A stretch of DNA of 64,000 nucleotides from Panagrolaimus kolymaensis (taxonomy: Eukaryota > Nematoda > Chromadorea > Rhabditida > Panagrolaimidae). Position numbers and translations under genes: made by a program. Shown here piece by piece: positions 20,463-33,705 of the stretch (within the stretch, counting starts at the first letter, position 1; the number at the start of each line of letters is the position of its first letter). The notes under the pieces were generated by a model. The model made no database searches, had not been told where the DNA came from, and saw only the letters and a program-made list of their open reading frames with translations. The stretch covers positions 992,001 to 1,056,000 of the forward strand of contig JAJQJQ010000051.1 of NCBI GenBank assembly GCA_028622995.1, written 5' to 3'.

Positions 20463-22967
20463 TTAATTACCACCTATGACTCCATCGATGGTATTACTCC
20501 TTCCCAATGGTCTTCGAGTGGTGGTGGTTACTGTCGATGCTCGCCTCGCTGGAGGAGGATGTATTGGAACTGCCCAAGGTATACTTCGAGATGAGTTTTG
20601 TCTCCAATGAATTCCTTTAAAAGCTCGATAATAAACCATTCCAAGAAATAAGAATTCAATGGCATTAAAAAATTGACTATATTGACCAGTGAAAGTTGAA
20701 AGGTTGACTCCAAAAATCTGCAAATAATTAGCGATTTTTATTTATTTATCTTTTTCAAATGCATCTAACTATTTACTTACTCGAAAAGTATAAAATGCAA
20801 TACAAAATGGACAAAAAGCAAATATAAATTCTAATATTATTGCTATCGTAATCATTGGAGTTCGCTAAAAAGCAAAATATTAGATTAACCAAATTTATTT
20901 TTTGTTTAAAGCTTTTTTACAAACCATTCGTTTATGTTGTCGATGATGTTCAAGCCTTCGAGATTCTTTCTTTCGTTGAAGATATATTCGAAAAATAACA
21001 AAAAACATTGCCCCTCCAATTGCATTTATGGCGCTTAGAGCAAAGCGGGTATTGAGAAAGATGATTCCAGGGCCATCAAAGATTTGGCAGCTGCTTGTTC
21101 GACATACTATAAAAAAATTGAGGGAATTAGGTATTAAAAACTTTTCTTAATACAAAATTGATTAACTTTTTTTTGTTTGTTTTAGAAAGTTTGGAGGGCA
21201 AAGAAAGGGCTTTGATGAACAAATGCTTTTGCTTGCTAAAATCCTTTTTTCAAGGCAGTTAGTTGGCTTTTGTTAAATAACTTTTTAGTTTTATTTGAAT
21301 TTTAAAAAATCTGACTAGTTTTATTATTATTATTTTCTTTGTTTTCCTTAACGAGACAGAACCCAAAAATTATGTATTATTCATGAAACTAAAATTTTTT
21401 TATAGCGCTTCGATAGTTTTTTTTTCTTTAATTTTCCATGAACATTTTAAAGATAGCTCCTTTTTTTCTTCTTCTCATTTTTTGTGGTATTTATAAATCT
21501 AAAAGGTAAAAATATAATTTTTACAATGCCTTAAAATTTTTTCTGTCCTATGAGACGAGACCATTGAGTTCAAAAACCATTTTTTTAAAATTACTTTCAT
21601 TTGTTTACCAAAAAAAAAATAATTTTGTTGTTTGCAAGCTTTACTTTTTTTTAAAAAATTTTTTTCCACGAACCATTAACCCTTTATTATTATTATTCTT
21701 ATTTTTTTAAAGCTAGGCTTAAAAATAGCTATTATTATTTAATAATAACCCAGTTATTTAATTTTTTTGTTTTTGCTCAAAAAAATAAATGCGACGACGA
21801 CTATGAAAAATATTATAAAAACAAGTTTTTTGCTCTTTTTTAACTTACATTTTTTTGATGAATATTTAAGTTGTAACGGAATGGCATAAATTGAAATGGG
21901 AAATACAATAATAAAAGCAACAAATAAACTTGAAAATGCTAAAGCTTTTTGTAATCGATAACTATAGCGATGAGAAAGGAATAAATGAATTATTCGATCA
22001 ATGGTTTGAAAAAATAATGTACATGAAAAACTTATTTGAAATATAATTTGTGTTACGCCGGACCAAAATAAAGTTTTGGGATTGTAAATATTTTCTGGAA
22101 ATAAAAAATGAAAATGAAAAATTATTAAAAAAATTTAGTGTTTGAAACACTAAATTTTACAGTTTATAATTCCAAAAGTTTTTCTATGCCACTTTAATTA
22201 GCATATTTTTTCGCAAGCATTAATAATTTTATTAAAAGTCTATTAATTATCAAGAGAAACAAGCATTTAATAATAAAAGTATAATAATTTATAGCTCGAC
22301 AAAGAGTAAAAAGTTTTTCTATGGCTTCTTTTTATTTTTTTCAAATAAGCTTTAATTACCAATTCCACCACCCTCGCAAAGAGAACTAACTGCTTTAATA
22401 AAGAAAAAAAAAGAAAAATTTGAAGCCGTTGACTAATAAAAATAAATCTTTTAGACTAGGAAATTTCAGAATTGTCCTTTAAAATTGAGAAACCCAAAAT
22501 ACGAAAAACTTTGAATGTAAAAGTTTTGAAAAAAAGCTTGTCTTTTATTTATTTATTTTTTCTTCTTCATTTTCTTCCCCCAAAATTTGTTTTTTTTTAT
22601 TTTTACCTTCCGATCTCCAATTAAATGTTAAATATAATAAATGAATAAACGAAAATAAAGATGTTGTAGCAGCCATTGAAACAAAAATGGAAATGCTTGG
22701 TGTAAAACGAAGATTAGTTTCTTCAGCTTTAATTAGAAAATCATTTATAATTTTAAAGAATAAAAACATTGAAATAAAATAACAAATAAGTGAAAACCAA
22801 TATTGTCCAATAATTAAATAAGTTAAATATGAATTAGAAAAAATTTCTTCTGTAATATTTTTATGTTTAATTTCCATAAAAATTGAAGTTGTTTCATTAT
22901 TGAAAAAAAAATCTTCTGTAGCCGAAATATTATTAAATAAATTTGCAACTTGTTGGGGAAGTGACAT
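20463..22967 (-). CDS. Nematode serpentine (7TM) receptor, sra/srab-like
   Basis: Exons (5' to 3') are 22967-22607, 22094-21849, 21106-20925, 20864-20781 and 20717-20463, giving 375 aa with consistent phases. There are seven hydrophobic helices: about residues 50-75 (YLIIGQYWFSLICYFISMF), the FTPSISIFVSMAATTSLFSF segment, LFWSGVTQIIFQISFSCTLF, ALAFSSLFVAFIIVFPISI, FALSAINAIGGAMFFVIF, MITIAIILEFIFAFCPFCI and FNAIEFLFLGMVYYRAF. The N-terminus carries N-glycosylation sequons (NIS, NET, NIT) and is outside. The intracellular loop RIYLQRKKESRRLEHHRQHKR and C-tail are basic. The organisation suits a nematode chemoreceptor class such as sra/srab; the subclass is inferred. The donor after 20925 is GTTTGT. 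The 22848-21107 region contains two longer introns (512 and 742 nt). Confidence 0.72.
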
Positions 22968-23765
22968 ATTTATTACAAGCAAAAATAAAATAAGGATAAA
23001 GCTAGCGATTAAAATGAGAAAAAAAAATCTAGTAAACTTTTTTATATAAAACAAAAATGTCTTGCTTTCCTTAACCAAAAAAGAGAGAAAGCAAGTGTAA
23101 AGAAATAAAGAAAGGAGAAAAAAATGCCATAAAGTTAAAGTCATCATTCTTCTTCGCCTGGCAAAAAAAAAGCGAGCTCCACCCCTCTTTTTTTTAAGTT
23201 GTTTGTTAGTTTTTTTGGTAAAGCCAGACACAAAGCATATACATTAATAAAAAGTTAAAAATCATAAAATAGAAAATTAAATATTGTAAAAAAATGCGTG
23301 AAATTTGAATGTGTTGTGTTTAAAAAAACGAAACAAATTAAAAATTTTGAAAATCAAATTATAAATTTTTTTATGCTTCGAATTCTATCGTCGTCATCAG
23401 AAATTTTTTTTCAGTAAAACCAATTCCAGCTAACCTTTATAATTAATTTTTAGAGTAGCAGCAACGTAAAATAAATTTACGACTACTATTTTTATTTGTT
23501 TTTATTATAAAAATTTTATAAGTAAGAAATACAAAATATTTTTTTATTAACTAATAACAAAGGCAATTGACTGACACTTTACAAACTTTTTATAAAAACA
23601 AAAACCGAAATTATTGCAATTTTTAATCATACAAAAAAACATAATTACCCGGATTTTTCTGCATTGCAGAATTCCCTGTTACAAATAAACCAATAAATTT
23701 ATATTTATTTTTCTAAAATACAGAGGCTAATAAATATTTTTTTTAATATCCATTTTTTACTTGAT
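22968..23765. other. Spacer upstream of 7TM receptor / downstream of MATH-BTB
   Basis: The receptor frame stays open upstream of 22967 to about 23231, but those codons are mostly Phe/Leu/Lys from T-rich DNA. I therefore chose the ATG at 22967, which leaves a normal extracellular N-terminus. Nothing else is seen. Confidence 0.5.
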
Positions 23766-25936
23766 TCATTCAAGAATGGATTTTGCGAGGCTTTCATCAA
23801 CTTCAACCAAATCTTTCCAACCTTCACTTTTTAATATTTCTTTTCGATTTTCTTTTATCTAAAAAAATTGAAAAATTATAATAAATAATAATTTCAAGAA
23901 TAAAATTCGATGTTTAGAAAATTTTTACAAAATGGAAATTTTAGAGCTTTATTCAGTTTTAATTTTAAAAAAAATCTATAGTTTTTTTATTTTTAGTTTC
24001 AAAACAGCAAAATCTATTTTTTTATAATCATTTTTTAATTAAGTTATTTATCAAGGAAATCTGTTTTTTAACTTGTCGTTTTTTTTTTGTCTAACAAATA
24101 ACATTTTTTTCCCCTTCGAAGCCTTTCATTACACTTATTATTACTTACCATAGAAAAAGAAGCCAATTTAAGAGAAAATAATTGAAATAAGGATGACAGA
24201 TAAGCTAGCCGACAACAATTCAATAAATCCATTCGATTAACCAAAACTTGTTCGCTCAAATATAATAAATCTTGAAGATCATATTTATGAGCTAATTGAA
24301 CTACATCGATTACAACTTCAGTATCTAGTTTTCGATGCTTTTTTAATTCAAAGCATTCAGAATTTGTTGTTGGGTCATAGTCATCATTTATGGGAGGAGT
24401 ATTAGTTAGATTTGAAATTCGATCAGATAATGGCTAAAAAAATGGGGTTTATTTTTCATTTTTACAAAAGTTTGGTATTTGGAACAAAAAATATGCAAAT
24501 TTTAAGTTTAAAATAATTATTTTGCCAATTGGAAAATTTTGAATGGAAAACAAAATTACCAAATATGCATTGGCCACATCATCATCCAAAGCTCCCAATT
24601 CCCCTGTATAAAACCATTGAAGCATAACTAATACAGCTTCAGGCAATAAATAATCGATTGTAAGGCATGAAGTTTGACTTTCCAACGTACAAGAATGAAT
24701 AAACATAGATCTAAAAAAAGTAAAAAATTTCTGTTTTTTTTTTACATTGAAAAAATTTAAATTTGGAATGTTTAGAAACAAAAATAAATTTTCCGCTAAT
24801 TATTTACCTTAAAACTATTGAATGTGCAGCTAATAAACATTTATGAGCTGGAAATGCCGCTTCCCCCGCTTTAATTTCACAATCCGAAAATGTTTCATCC
24901 ACAAAAAGAGCCAATAATCGTTTGGAAAAACTTGGAAAAGTTGGAATATCTTCGTGTAAATGTTTTAAAGGTTGAGGATGCCGCGCAGCTGCTTCTTCAA
25001 GTTCAAGTTCAGCTTCAATTATTCCATCATTTTGTTGAATTAAATTATTTAAATTTATATTTATATTATTATTTTGTTGATTTTGATTTAATGGATGTCG
25101 AGTTGATGGAACTAAAAAGTAGGCGATTTTCGTTTAAAATTAGAAAAAAAAATTCTTACCACTTGGTTGAATAAACCAATAATCTTGATTTCGACGTAAA
25201 TGACGAATATTTATTTGTATTATAACCCAATTACGTTGGGGATGAACGGGAATATCAATGGCGGGGTCAAGAAATTCATCACAAAGATTATGAGCATTTA
25301 TAAACCCTCGTCTACCATATCCACATTCATATTGTCCATCTCCATTAACTATGGTAAAATCATATTCAAATTCCATGTATTCCTAAATTCAATTCATTTT
25401 TAAAGTAAACTCAAAAATAAAAATGCAACCATTAAAAAAAATATATAAAGATTATGTCTCAGTGGCAAAAAACCAAATTAAAAAGTGATTGCGACTCGAG
25501 AAGAAATTTGTTCTAAAAATGGTGGTGTATCAGAGAGAAAAAATCTTACCAATAAACTATTTCGCAATAAATAAAACATGGCTCGATGTCCAAGTGGAAC
25601 ACATCTAATTCCCCATTGACAAGCTGGATGAACATCATCCTCATAATTGAGGCTACGTAAAACGGTTCGTTGCATTACATGTTCAAACTAAAAATTGATT
25701 AAAACTTGTAAAAAAGAAAAAAATTTATGTAAAAAAAATATCAGATTTTGAAATTGAAAAAAAATTATAGTTTCATGGTTTTTCAAAAAAATATATATTT
25801 AGAGAGACGGATTTGGGTTTAAACTTACTTTAACAGTAAAAGAAAATTGACGGTTTTGTTCTGGATGTCGCTCAACATGATATTTCAATGCTTCCAAATC
25901 TAACATTGGATCAACAATTATTGGATTTTCCATCAT
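23766..25936 (-). CDS. MATH-BTB (SPOP-like) Cullin-3 adaptor
   Basis: Exons (5' to 3') are 25936-25829, 25687-25550, 25382-25160, 25111-24808, 24710-24560, 24433-24149 and 23858-23766, giving 433 aa. The N-terminal about 155 residues look like a MATH substrate-binding domain (GYGRRGFINAHNLCDEFLDP, NWVIIQINI). A low-complexity Asn/Gln linker follows, then a BTB domain at about residues 225-330 (FVDETFSDCEIK, FPAHKCLLAAHS, MLQWFYTGEL) and a BACK/3-box-like C-terminus (LLYLSEQVLVNRMDLLNCC; SEGWKDLVE). Proteins with this plan recruit substrates to Cullin-3 ubiquitin ligases. SPOP is about 370 aa; the extra length here is the linker and an insertion in exon 6. The MATH domain is divergent, so the substrate is unknown. 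Confidence 0.88.
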
Positions 25937-28900
25937 TTTTTAAAAACTGAAAATAATTTAGTAAAATAAAATCTTCCAAAAAAAATAAAGTTAATTAAAA
26001 ATTGCTTTTATTTTTGGCGTTCCTCCTTTTGAAGACCGGAACTCTTCCTTCAAAAAAAGAAAAAAAATGAAAGTCAAATGACCAAAAAAAAAACGAAGCA
26101 AAAAGAAAAAAACTAAGGATCAATGTCAAAGCGGAAAAAAAGAAAGAAAAAAATCGATTCAAACAAAAAACTGAAAAAGAAAAGAGTGTTTTTTGTGTTT
26201 TTATCAAAAGCAACAAAAAAATCATCAAAAAATTTTCCTCCATTTTTTACCTCCAAAAAAATGATGGTTTTGATTTTTATCAATTCAAAAAACTGAATTT
26301 ATAAAAAAAATCATACGAAAAAGGCTTTTTCCCATCTGTTTTTAAACTTTCAAATCCATAAAAAGTTATCACGAGAAAAGTTTTAAATATTGCAAAAAAG
26401 GTGAAAAAAATAAATAAATAAAAACACAACAAAAGCGTCGTTATTGATTTTTTGGACATGTTCAAAAAAATATGAGAAGAAAAAATCAAAAAAGGATCTT
26501 TGAACTTTGTTTTCATTTTACTTGTGTATATTACCCGTGATAATTGCACTAAAATTTAAAAATATTATAAAATAGTGACTTTTTTTAAATCAGCGCTCTT
26601 CATAAATAAAAAATGTGAGAATTAAAGAAGCAATGGAAGATTAATTTTTTGGTCCATTTAAAAAGGAAATTGTATGAAAGCCATATAATTGTGCTTCCAG
26701 TTCGCAAAAAAAGAAAGAAACAATAAAATAGTTTGTGTTTCTATACCAAAAAATAATTTTATAAAATTACAAAGTAAAGAAGACTGAAAAAAATAATCAT
26801 TAAAAAATCCATAATTTTCCAATGATTTTATTGCTTAAAAAAAATTTCCAAATCTCATTTAATTTTCCAAATGACGACTAACATAAGAAAAATCTGCTGC
26901 TTCCATAGAAAAACTCAAACGAAGCCAGTCTCCCATTCTTTTTTTCATTCTTTTTTCGTTTGATAACAAAAGAGAAGAAGCAATATTTCAAAATTTTCTT
27001 ATCAGTTAGTTTTAGGTTGCTGCTTCTTCTAATTACGTCAAAGAACTTCAAAGTTAATTCCTTTTTTAGTTTTAAGTCATTTATTATCAAAAAAAAATCT
27101 GCAAATGTGTGAATCATAAAAATATATGTCCAAATTTTTTTCTTCTTGGAATTTAATGGCAAAATCAAATTTAAAAAAAATTAATATTAACTTTAACATC
27201 TTCAAAATAAAATAAATAGTTTTAATATTTACATTTAGAAATTTATTGGAAGGCATGGTTAGAAATAAGAAATGACACACAAAAAGTTAATAAAAAATAA
27301 AGAAAGCTTTTTTGTGAGATCTAAATAAGGGCTATATGAACAACTTTTCTTTTTGAAGCAAAGAATTCTAAAGAATTATTGCACCTTTAATTTGCATAAC
27401 CAACATTATCGTAGTTTGTTTTAATTTTAGTTTTTATTTTTTGCCTGTTTTGATTCGGTGTTTTTTTTGAGACCCTTTATTCGTAAAACTTTCTTTCGAA
27501 ATATTTGTTTTAGAATATTGATTTTTTTGTGTGTGTGAAAGCTATCCATTTTATCTTCTCATTCATAAATGTACATACATACAAATATTTATTTTTTGAC
27601 CAATTGACCATTTCCATATGAAGAAAAAAATGGAGAGGAAGAAAGAAGGAGACTGAGAAAAAAAAAAGAAAGCATACATAGATAGAGCCTATCGCAAATA
27701 CGTACATACATGTGGTCACTAAAAAAATTTGCAGTTTTTCTTTATTTTTAGTCTATAAATAGAGAAGAAAGAAAAAACCAACAACCAATAATGCCATTTC
27801 AGGTGTGTACTGCCGCATAGTCGCATGCATGCTTTTTTTTCCATTTTTAGTTAATTACTTATTTTTTTAGTGAAATGCCAATGGACTAAAAATCAAAAAA
27901 CATGAAAACAAGAAACTTTGGAAAAAGCTAAAAATGAAAAACTTTAATTTTTTTCCGTGTTTTTTTATTTCGCGCTCTTTTCTTCTCACCATTGTCTCAC
28001 TTTCCGATACTTTATAAATGGAAAAAAAAGATGCTCGGTTGTTTTTTTTTTCTGCAGGAATAATAATAATAAATAATAATAATATGGCTGCTAAAGGCTT
28101 GCTTTTCTTTTCTCATTGCTATTGTCGATCATGGAAAAATAATAATAACAAGAAAAAGGATTGCTTTTGGGGAAAAAAAGATAATGGTCGTTGTGGTAGC
28201 TATTGTTGTCATCCTTCATCCATCCATCCACCTTCTCTTCTTCTCTTTTCGTCATCGCATTTCATTTTTTTTTCACCTACCTTCGTTTTTCTTTCCTCTC
28301 TCCCTTTTTTGGTGATGGCTGCTGCGCTCTTTGTTAGTTCAGGCGACTCACTCACTCACTTTTTTATTTCAAATATGGAACACCTCAACCAAAAAAAAAT
28401 GAAGGAAAATTATTTCGTAATTCTTTTCTCTTCTGCATTGCCTTGCTTTTTTTTTCTGTGACAACATTGAATCTTTTTTTTTCGCTTCAAAGCAAAATTG
28501 CATCTTTTTCTTTTTTTCATATTTTTTTCACCTCAAAAAAAAGAAAGAAAGAAAAATCCGTTTCCTAGTAATAATTCTTTTTTTGCTTTGTGGAAAAAGC
28601 TTTTGTGACGTTGTCTTTCTTTCCCCTTTATTAGTTTCTTTGGGGAGGCCATAAGAAATAAAGAGGTTAAAGAATTCTTTTAAAAAAAGAGTGATGTTTT
28701 ATTGTTTTTTTTTGTTTTGTTTTGGAGTTGGCATGTTAAAATTTTTGTAAACAATTTTATTTTGCTTTGAAAAACAGTCTAATGATGGCATATTTTAAAA
28801 GAAAAGCTCGAACATTTTTGTTTTATATTTTAGTTGCAAGATTCAACCTTTCTTTTTATTTGTGATCCAAATTTTTTATCTGCAGCAACAGAATTTTTAA

Positions 28901-31066
28901 AAATTGATATAATTATTGGATGCTTTTTATGACATCAAACTTCTTTTGAAAATTTGCATAAAACTAAATCAGCTTGAAATTAGTCCTTCGAAAATTTGAT
29001 GTTTGTTTACTTTGTTGTTTCACAATAACCTCTCTCTGATAACAACCTTTTTGACACATATTTTTGGAATCTCAGGAATTCTTTATCTCTTTCTTTCTCT
29101 TTTTTTTTTGCTCACTTTCCCGACTTGATCAAACTTTTGCTTTGAAAACCATAAATGACGTTTGTGTGCGTGCGTGCTTTCAAAATGAAATCAACTAACT
29201 TCAAAAAATAAAAAAAATGTGTAAACTTTTTTTGTGATTCATCGATGTTTGCAAGTTTTTTTGGTTGAGTCAAAAGAAAAAGGTTTATGTCCACATTTTT
29301 TTTCTTCTTTAGAATTTTAATGGATTTTTTTTGTGCTGCTTCCTCACTTTTTTTTGTCATTTCCGCAGAACACAAAAAAAACTTTTTTTCTATATAAAAT
29401 GTTTGACCTTTTTTTAAAATAAAAAAAATGTGGGTTTTTATGGCTGTTTTTTTTTCGATGTTAAAAAGTGTTTGACCAATAATATTTAAAGAAAGCTGAA
29501 AACATGGCCTGGCACTGCAATTTTTGATTTTATGATATTTTTTCTTTGATTTTCGAAATATGATTTATGAAAAATATGGGGATAGCGTCATTTGGGGTCG
29601 AAGATAATAAAACCATAAAATTGGCTCAGGCGACAAAAGTTTTTTTTTGTATTTTCTTTATCAAATTTTTCCATCAAAAAATATATATAAAATCTTTTGG
29701 CTTTGAAATAAATAAATAAATAAATTTAATGAAGAATTTTCATTTCATTTTAGTTTTGTCTTTTTTCTTTGAATGTTTTCTTTTCCGATTGTTTATTATT
29801 CATTTTTCTTTGTGTCTCAGAAATTCACCAAAGTCGTCTTGATCCGAGACACAGAATGGAGGAAAATGAAAAGTTTCAAGAGCGAAGAAAGAAAAATAAA
29901 AACAGTTCATTCATTTGCTTGAATAATAACTCTTTTCTCTCTCTCAATTTTGTATGTATTTTTTTGTTGACAAAAGTCAATTCTTTCTTTCTTTTTTGAT
30001 ATTGAGGAAAACCTGATTCTTTTTTATTTTTGCTTTCTTGCATATTATTTAAAAAAATAAAATAAAATAATATTTCTTTGATATAAAAAAGGTATGGAAT
30101 TTAAAAAAAAATTTAAAATCAAAGTTTTTGAGTTTGGGAAAGTTTGTAAAGTAAACACAATTCTTTTTTTTTAAGTCAATAATTTTAGTTTTTTTTTACA
30201 AAGCAAATTTTTATCCAAAAAAAGAGTATCGAGTAAAAAGAAAAATACTGTCAAAATTGTTTTATGTAACAAAAAAGAAACAATTTTGATTAAATATTTG
30301 CTATTTCCGTGTCAAAACAGCTAAAAAAATTTATCGATAATTTTTTAATAACTCTTTTTTTTAATATTTTTTCCATTGCTTTTTGACACCTTTTTTTCCT
30401 TCATTTTTACCAAAATCACAAAAAATACAACATTTTTTTTCTCGTTTATGCTTTTTCTGAAATCACAGTGTACATTTTTTTGCTTCTTTTGCTTAAATCT
30501 TTTTTACTCTCTGCGTGAACTCATTCATTCATTTTTTACAAACAATGTTCATCAAACAGCAGCGGCAGCAGAAACTTTGTTGTTGTTTTAACTCTTCAGG
30601 TTGAGTAAAAAAAGTAAAATAAAATAAAAATTGCCTTTTTTCAAACACGCAAAAAATAAAAATAAATAAAGCTTTAACTCTTCTTTTTTTTGTTATCCTC
30701 TGCTTTTTCAAAAAAAAAACATTTTTTAGTTATTAACTTTTTTTAAATCTCTGAGTTTGCCCTTATTCACTCTTTTTTTTTTGGGGGGTTTTTTTGGTAG
30801 AAAAAATTGCACTTTCTAAAACATGCTTTTTTTCGAACGAAGAGATTATCCATTTTGTATATGTGTATCAGATTACCACCACCAAAATTGCAATGCGTGC
30901 ATAATAATTTTATTATATTTATCGTTTTCCTTTTTTCTTCTTGTATGAATAATGTTTGCGGGAAAAAAACGATTTTTATTTTTATGTTTATTTTATAAAT
31001 TTTTATGTTTATAAAAATAAAATTCTTTCAGAAAATATTTTTATATTAAAAATCGTTGAGAAAAAA
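25937..31066. other. 5-kb gene-free A/T-rich region
   Basis: The region has dense A and T homopolymer runs, a trinucleotide AAT microsatellite near 28060-28084, and short pyrimidine tracts. ORFs present (for example 28018-28461, +) are translations of simple sequence. It separates divergently transcribed MATH-BTB and syntaxin, so promoters of both should lie here. A TTTCAG acceptor at 31026-31031, 36 nt before the syntaxin ATG, may be a trans-splice site. Confidence 0.55.
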
Positions 31067-32391
31067 ATGAGGGATCGATTAAATGAATTACAGGTAAGTA
31101 AAAATAAATAATTTTAAATAATTTTCATAGCCTAGAAAACCCATTAAAAAAATGGTTGTCTAGTTTTTTAAATATTTATGAAAAAAAATATTTTTTTAGA
31201 CAAAATCTCCTGAAACGGTAGTCCAAATGGATGCATCTCGAGTGATGTACGATTCCCACACATCATCAGAACAATTTTTTATTCATGTAAATGAACTTCG
31301 AGAATCATTGGATGTTTTACAAAAGCGCATACAAAATTTACAATCAAAACAAACAACACTTTTAAGTGAAACGGTTGTAAAACCCGAAGATAAAATTCAA
31401 CTTGAAGATTTAATGGATGATATAAAAAAGCATATTCGAAGTTTGCGACCTCGAGTAAAACAAATTGAAGCTGATCTCGCGAGGGATGAAGCAAGCGGAT
31501 CTGAAACTTATCGAACCAGCGCTCAATTAAGAATTCGTAAAACTCAATGTGAGCGTTTGAGATCACAATTAAATGATATGATGATGTTATTTAATCAAAC
31601 TCAAGTGGAATATAAAAGTCGAGTATCAAGTAAGGCACTTTTTATTTTTTCTTGGGATTCTAAAAAATGACATTTGCAACTCCAATAATTTATTTAATAA
31701 AAACCTCCATTCTTTATTTTTCTCTTCTAGGACGAGTAAAACGCCACCTTCAAATGACGGGGCAACAAATACCCGAATCACAAATCGATGAAATGTTGGA
31801 TTCTAAAGCATCCGATGTTTTTTATCGCCAACTTAATCCCATCAGCGTTGAAGGAAGAATGGCAATTGAAGATGCAACAAATCGACATAATGAAATATTA
31901 CAAATTGAACAAAGTATAAGTGAATTACAAGAAATTTTTGAAGATATCTTTGAATTAGTTCATCAACAGGTAATCAATTTATATTCGTGGAAAAAAATAA
32001 CCAAAAAATAAAGTTTTGGGTTTCAAAAAGAAAGCTTAAAAAAATTTTGAGTTTCGGCAAGAAAAAACAAAAATTTAAATATTTTCGCTTCGGGACTATT
32101 TTTAGTAAAACATTAATTCTTATTTTTTGGATAATACCATTAATAATTTTTAAATTCTCCCATAAATGATTTTAATTTCAGGGTGAGCTTGTAAATAACA
32201 TTGAAACCCATGTAGCTGGAGCATATGAATTCACTCAAACGGGAAATACTCAACTTAAAACAGCTGTGAAACATAAAAAATCTGCAATGCGTAAAAAAAT
32301 TTGTGTGATTACTTTAGTTATCGCAATTTTAATCATTTTGATTGTCGTTGCTGTGATTTTGGGTGTAACTTTAACTGGACATGGAAAATAA
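31067..32391 (+). CDS. Plasma-membrane-type syntaxin (Qa-SNARE)
   Basis: Exons are 31067-31093, 31200-31629, 31731-31969 and 32182-32391, giving 301 aa, the usual syntaxin length. The start MRDRLNEL is the standard syntaxin-1/2/3 N-terminus. The Habc three-helix domain spans about residues 33-160. The Qa-SNARE motif follows (ATNRHNEILQIEQSI to about residue 260), with the zero-layer Gln in VHQQGELVNNIE. After a basic juxtamembrane stretch (KHKKSAMRKKI) comes a C-terminal anchor of about 20 hydrophobic residues ending LTGHGK. It should drive vesicle fusion at the cell surface with SNAP-25-type and VAMP partners. Which syntaxin subtype it is (neuronal UNC-64-like or general) cannot be settled by eye. 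Confidence 0.95.
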
Positions 32392-33705
32392 ATAAACAAA
32401 CAAAGGAATGAATGGAAAATGTTTTTTGAAGTCCTAAAAAAGTTTTGATTAAAAAAAAAGCAAAAATTATGAATAAAGAATTTGAGGCTATTAAAATTTT
32501 CTTTTGTCCAAAAAAGTTTATAATTTTTGTTTGTTTCTGTGTAATTAATTATTCGGGTTTTTATTATTACTGTAAAATGTAACATTTTTTTTATTAGAAG
32601 ATTCAAATATAAAAAAGCTGCTCTCTCTCTCTTCATTTTATTTTTCTCATTTTTTATTATAAATTTTTTATGTGTAACACTTTTTTGAATAAAAAAAAAA
32701 TCAACGGTACATACATATTTAATTTTTAACTTTTCTCTCTCGTAATCAACAACAACAATAAAAAAAAATTAAACCTTTGTTGTCAATTTTTATTTATAGC
32801 AAAAACGATTAATTTGCCACTTCTTTGCTTGCAAAAAAGAAGAGAAGAGAGTGTTTTTGATTTTGTTAATATTTCATGACAGAAATTCATCCTTTTTTTC
32901 ATCACTATAAAATCAGCCAATTCTTTGTTCATTTTTCTTCACTTTTTTTATTTGAGCGCCATTTGCTGCTTTTTTGTTTCTTTGATTGATTTTACTAACG
33001 AAAAAAAGAAAAAAATGTGACTTTTGAAAGTGACGTTAAAAACAATATTTCCTATTTATTCCCAGGGGTTTTATCATCTGTAATGGGTCGAAAACCAAAA
33101 TTTACTCAAACTTCCACTGGTTCTCCCTGCGCTGTTTATATTAATTAAGGCATTACGTGTACTACCGTAATTTTGTATTTCATGGAAAATGGAGAACTTA
33201 TAAGTTGGTTTATAAATTATTCTTATTCTTATTAAAATTAGGTAATTTGGAGAAGAAAATAGTCTTAAAAAGTGGTGAATTTAATTATCCCAAAATAAAT
33301 CAAAGCCACATTCATTACCTCCGAATTCACTAAATTCCTTTAAAGCCTCAACCGCTTTCCACTCTATTTTTTTCGTTTTAAAAAGGCATTTCTTATATTT
33401 TCAGAAAACTTACACCAAAGTATTTCTTATTGTTTAAAAAGCCATCAAATTTGCTGCTAAACTCATGACTTTGCTTCCACAAAAACAATATGCTCAAGCT
33501 GCATGGAAAGCAGCTAAATTGGTTGATGAAGTTTAAACTATTTATAATAAACACACAAGCAACAATGATCTTGTTTACAATTGAATCAAAAAAATGACTA
33601 AATAAAACATAGAAAAGCAAAGAAAAAACATTTTATTTGTTTTAAAAATTTATTATCAGTTAATACAATACAAAATAAATACAACATGAAAATTTTTAAG
33701 TAGTA
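32392..33705. other. Spacer with short coding-like relic
   Basis: Around 33463-33534 (+) a short open stretch ends QKQYAQAAWKAAKLVDEV and a stop. It is more GC-balanced than the surroundings, with AATAAA close behind, and may be the decayed end of a former gene. I could not extend it through in-frame exons or name a family. The remainder is A/T-rich. Confidence 0.3.

Noticed and set aside
22968..23231. N-terminal extension of the 7TM receptor
   Set aside because: It would add an extra hydrophobic stretch before TM1 from T-rich DNA and disturb the 7TM topology.
28018..28461. 147-codon plus-strand ORF
   Set aside because: It is built of Phe, Lys, Asn and Ser runs from T-rich and AAT-repeat DNA, with no splice context or domain.
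33463..33534. Short frame ending YAQAAWKAAKLVDEV
   Set aside because: It looks coding but cannot be extended or assigned; kept only as a relic note, not as a gene.
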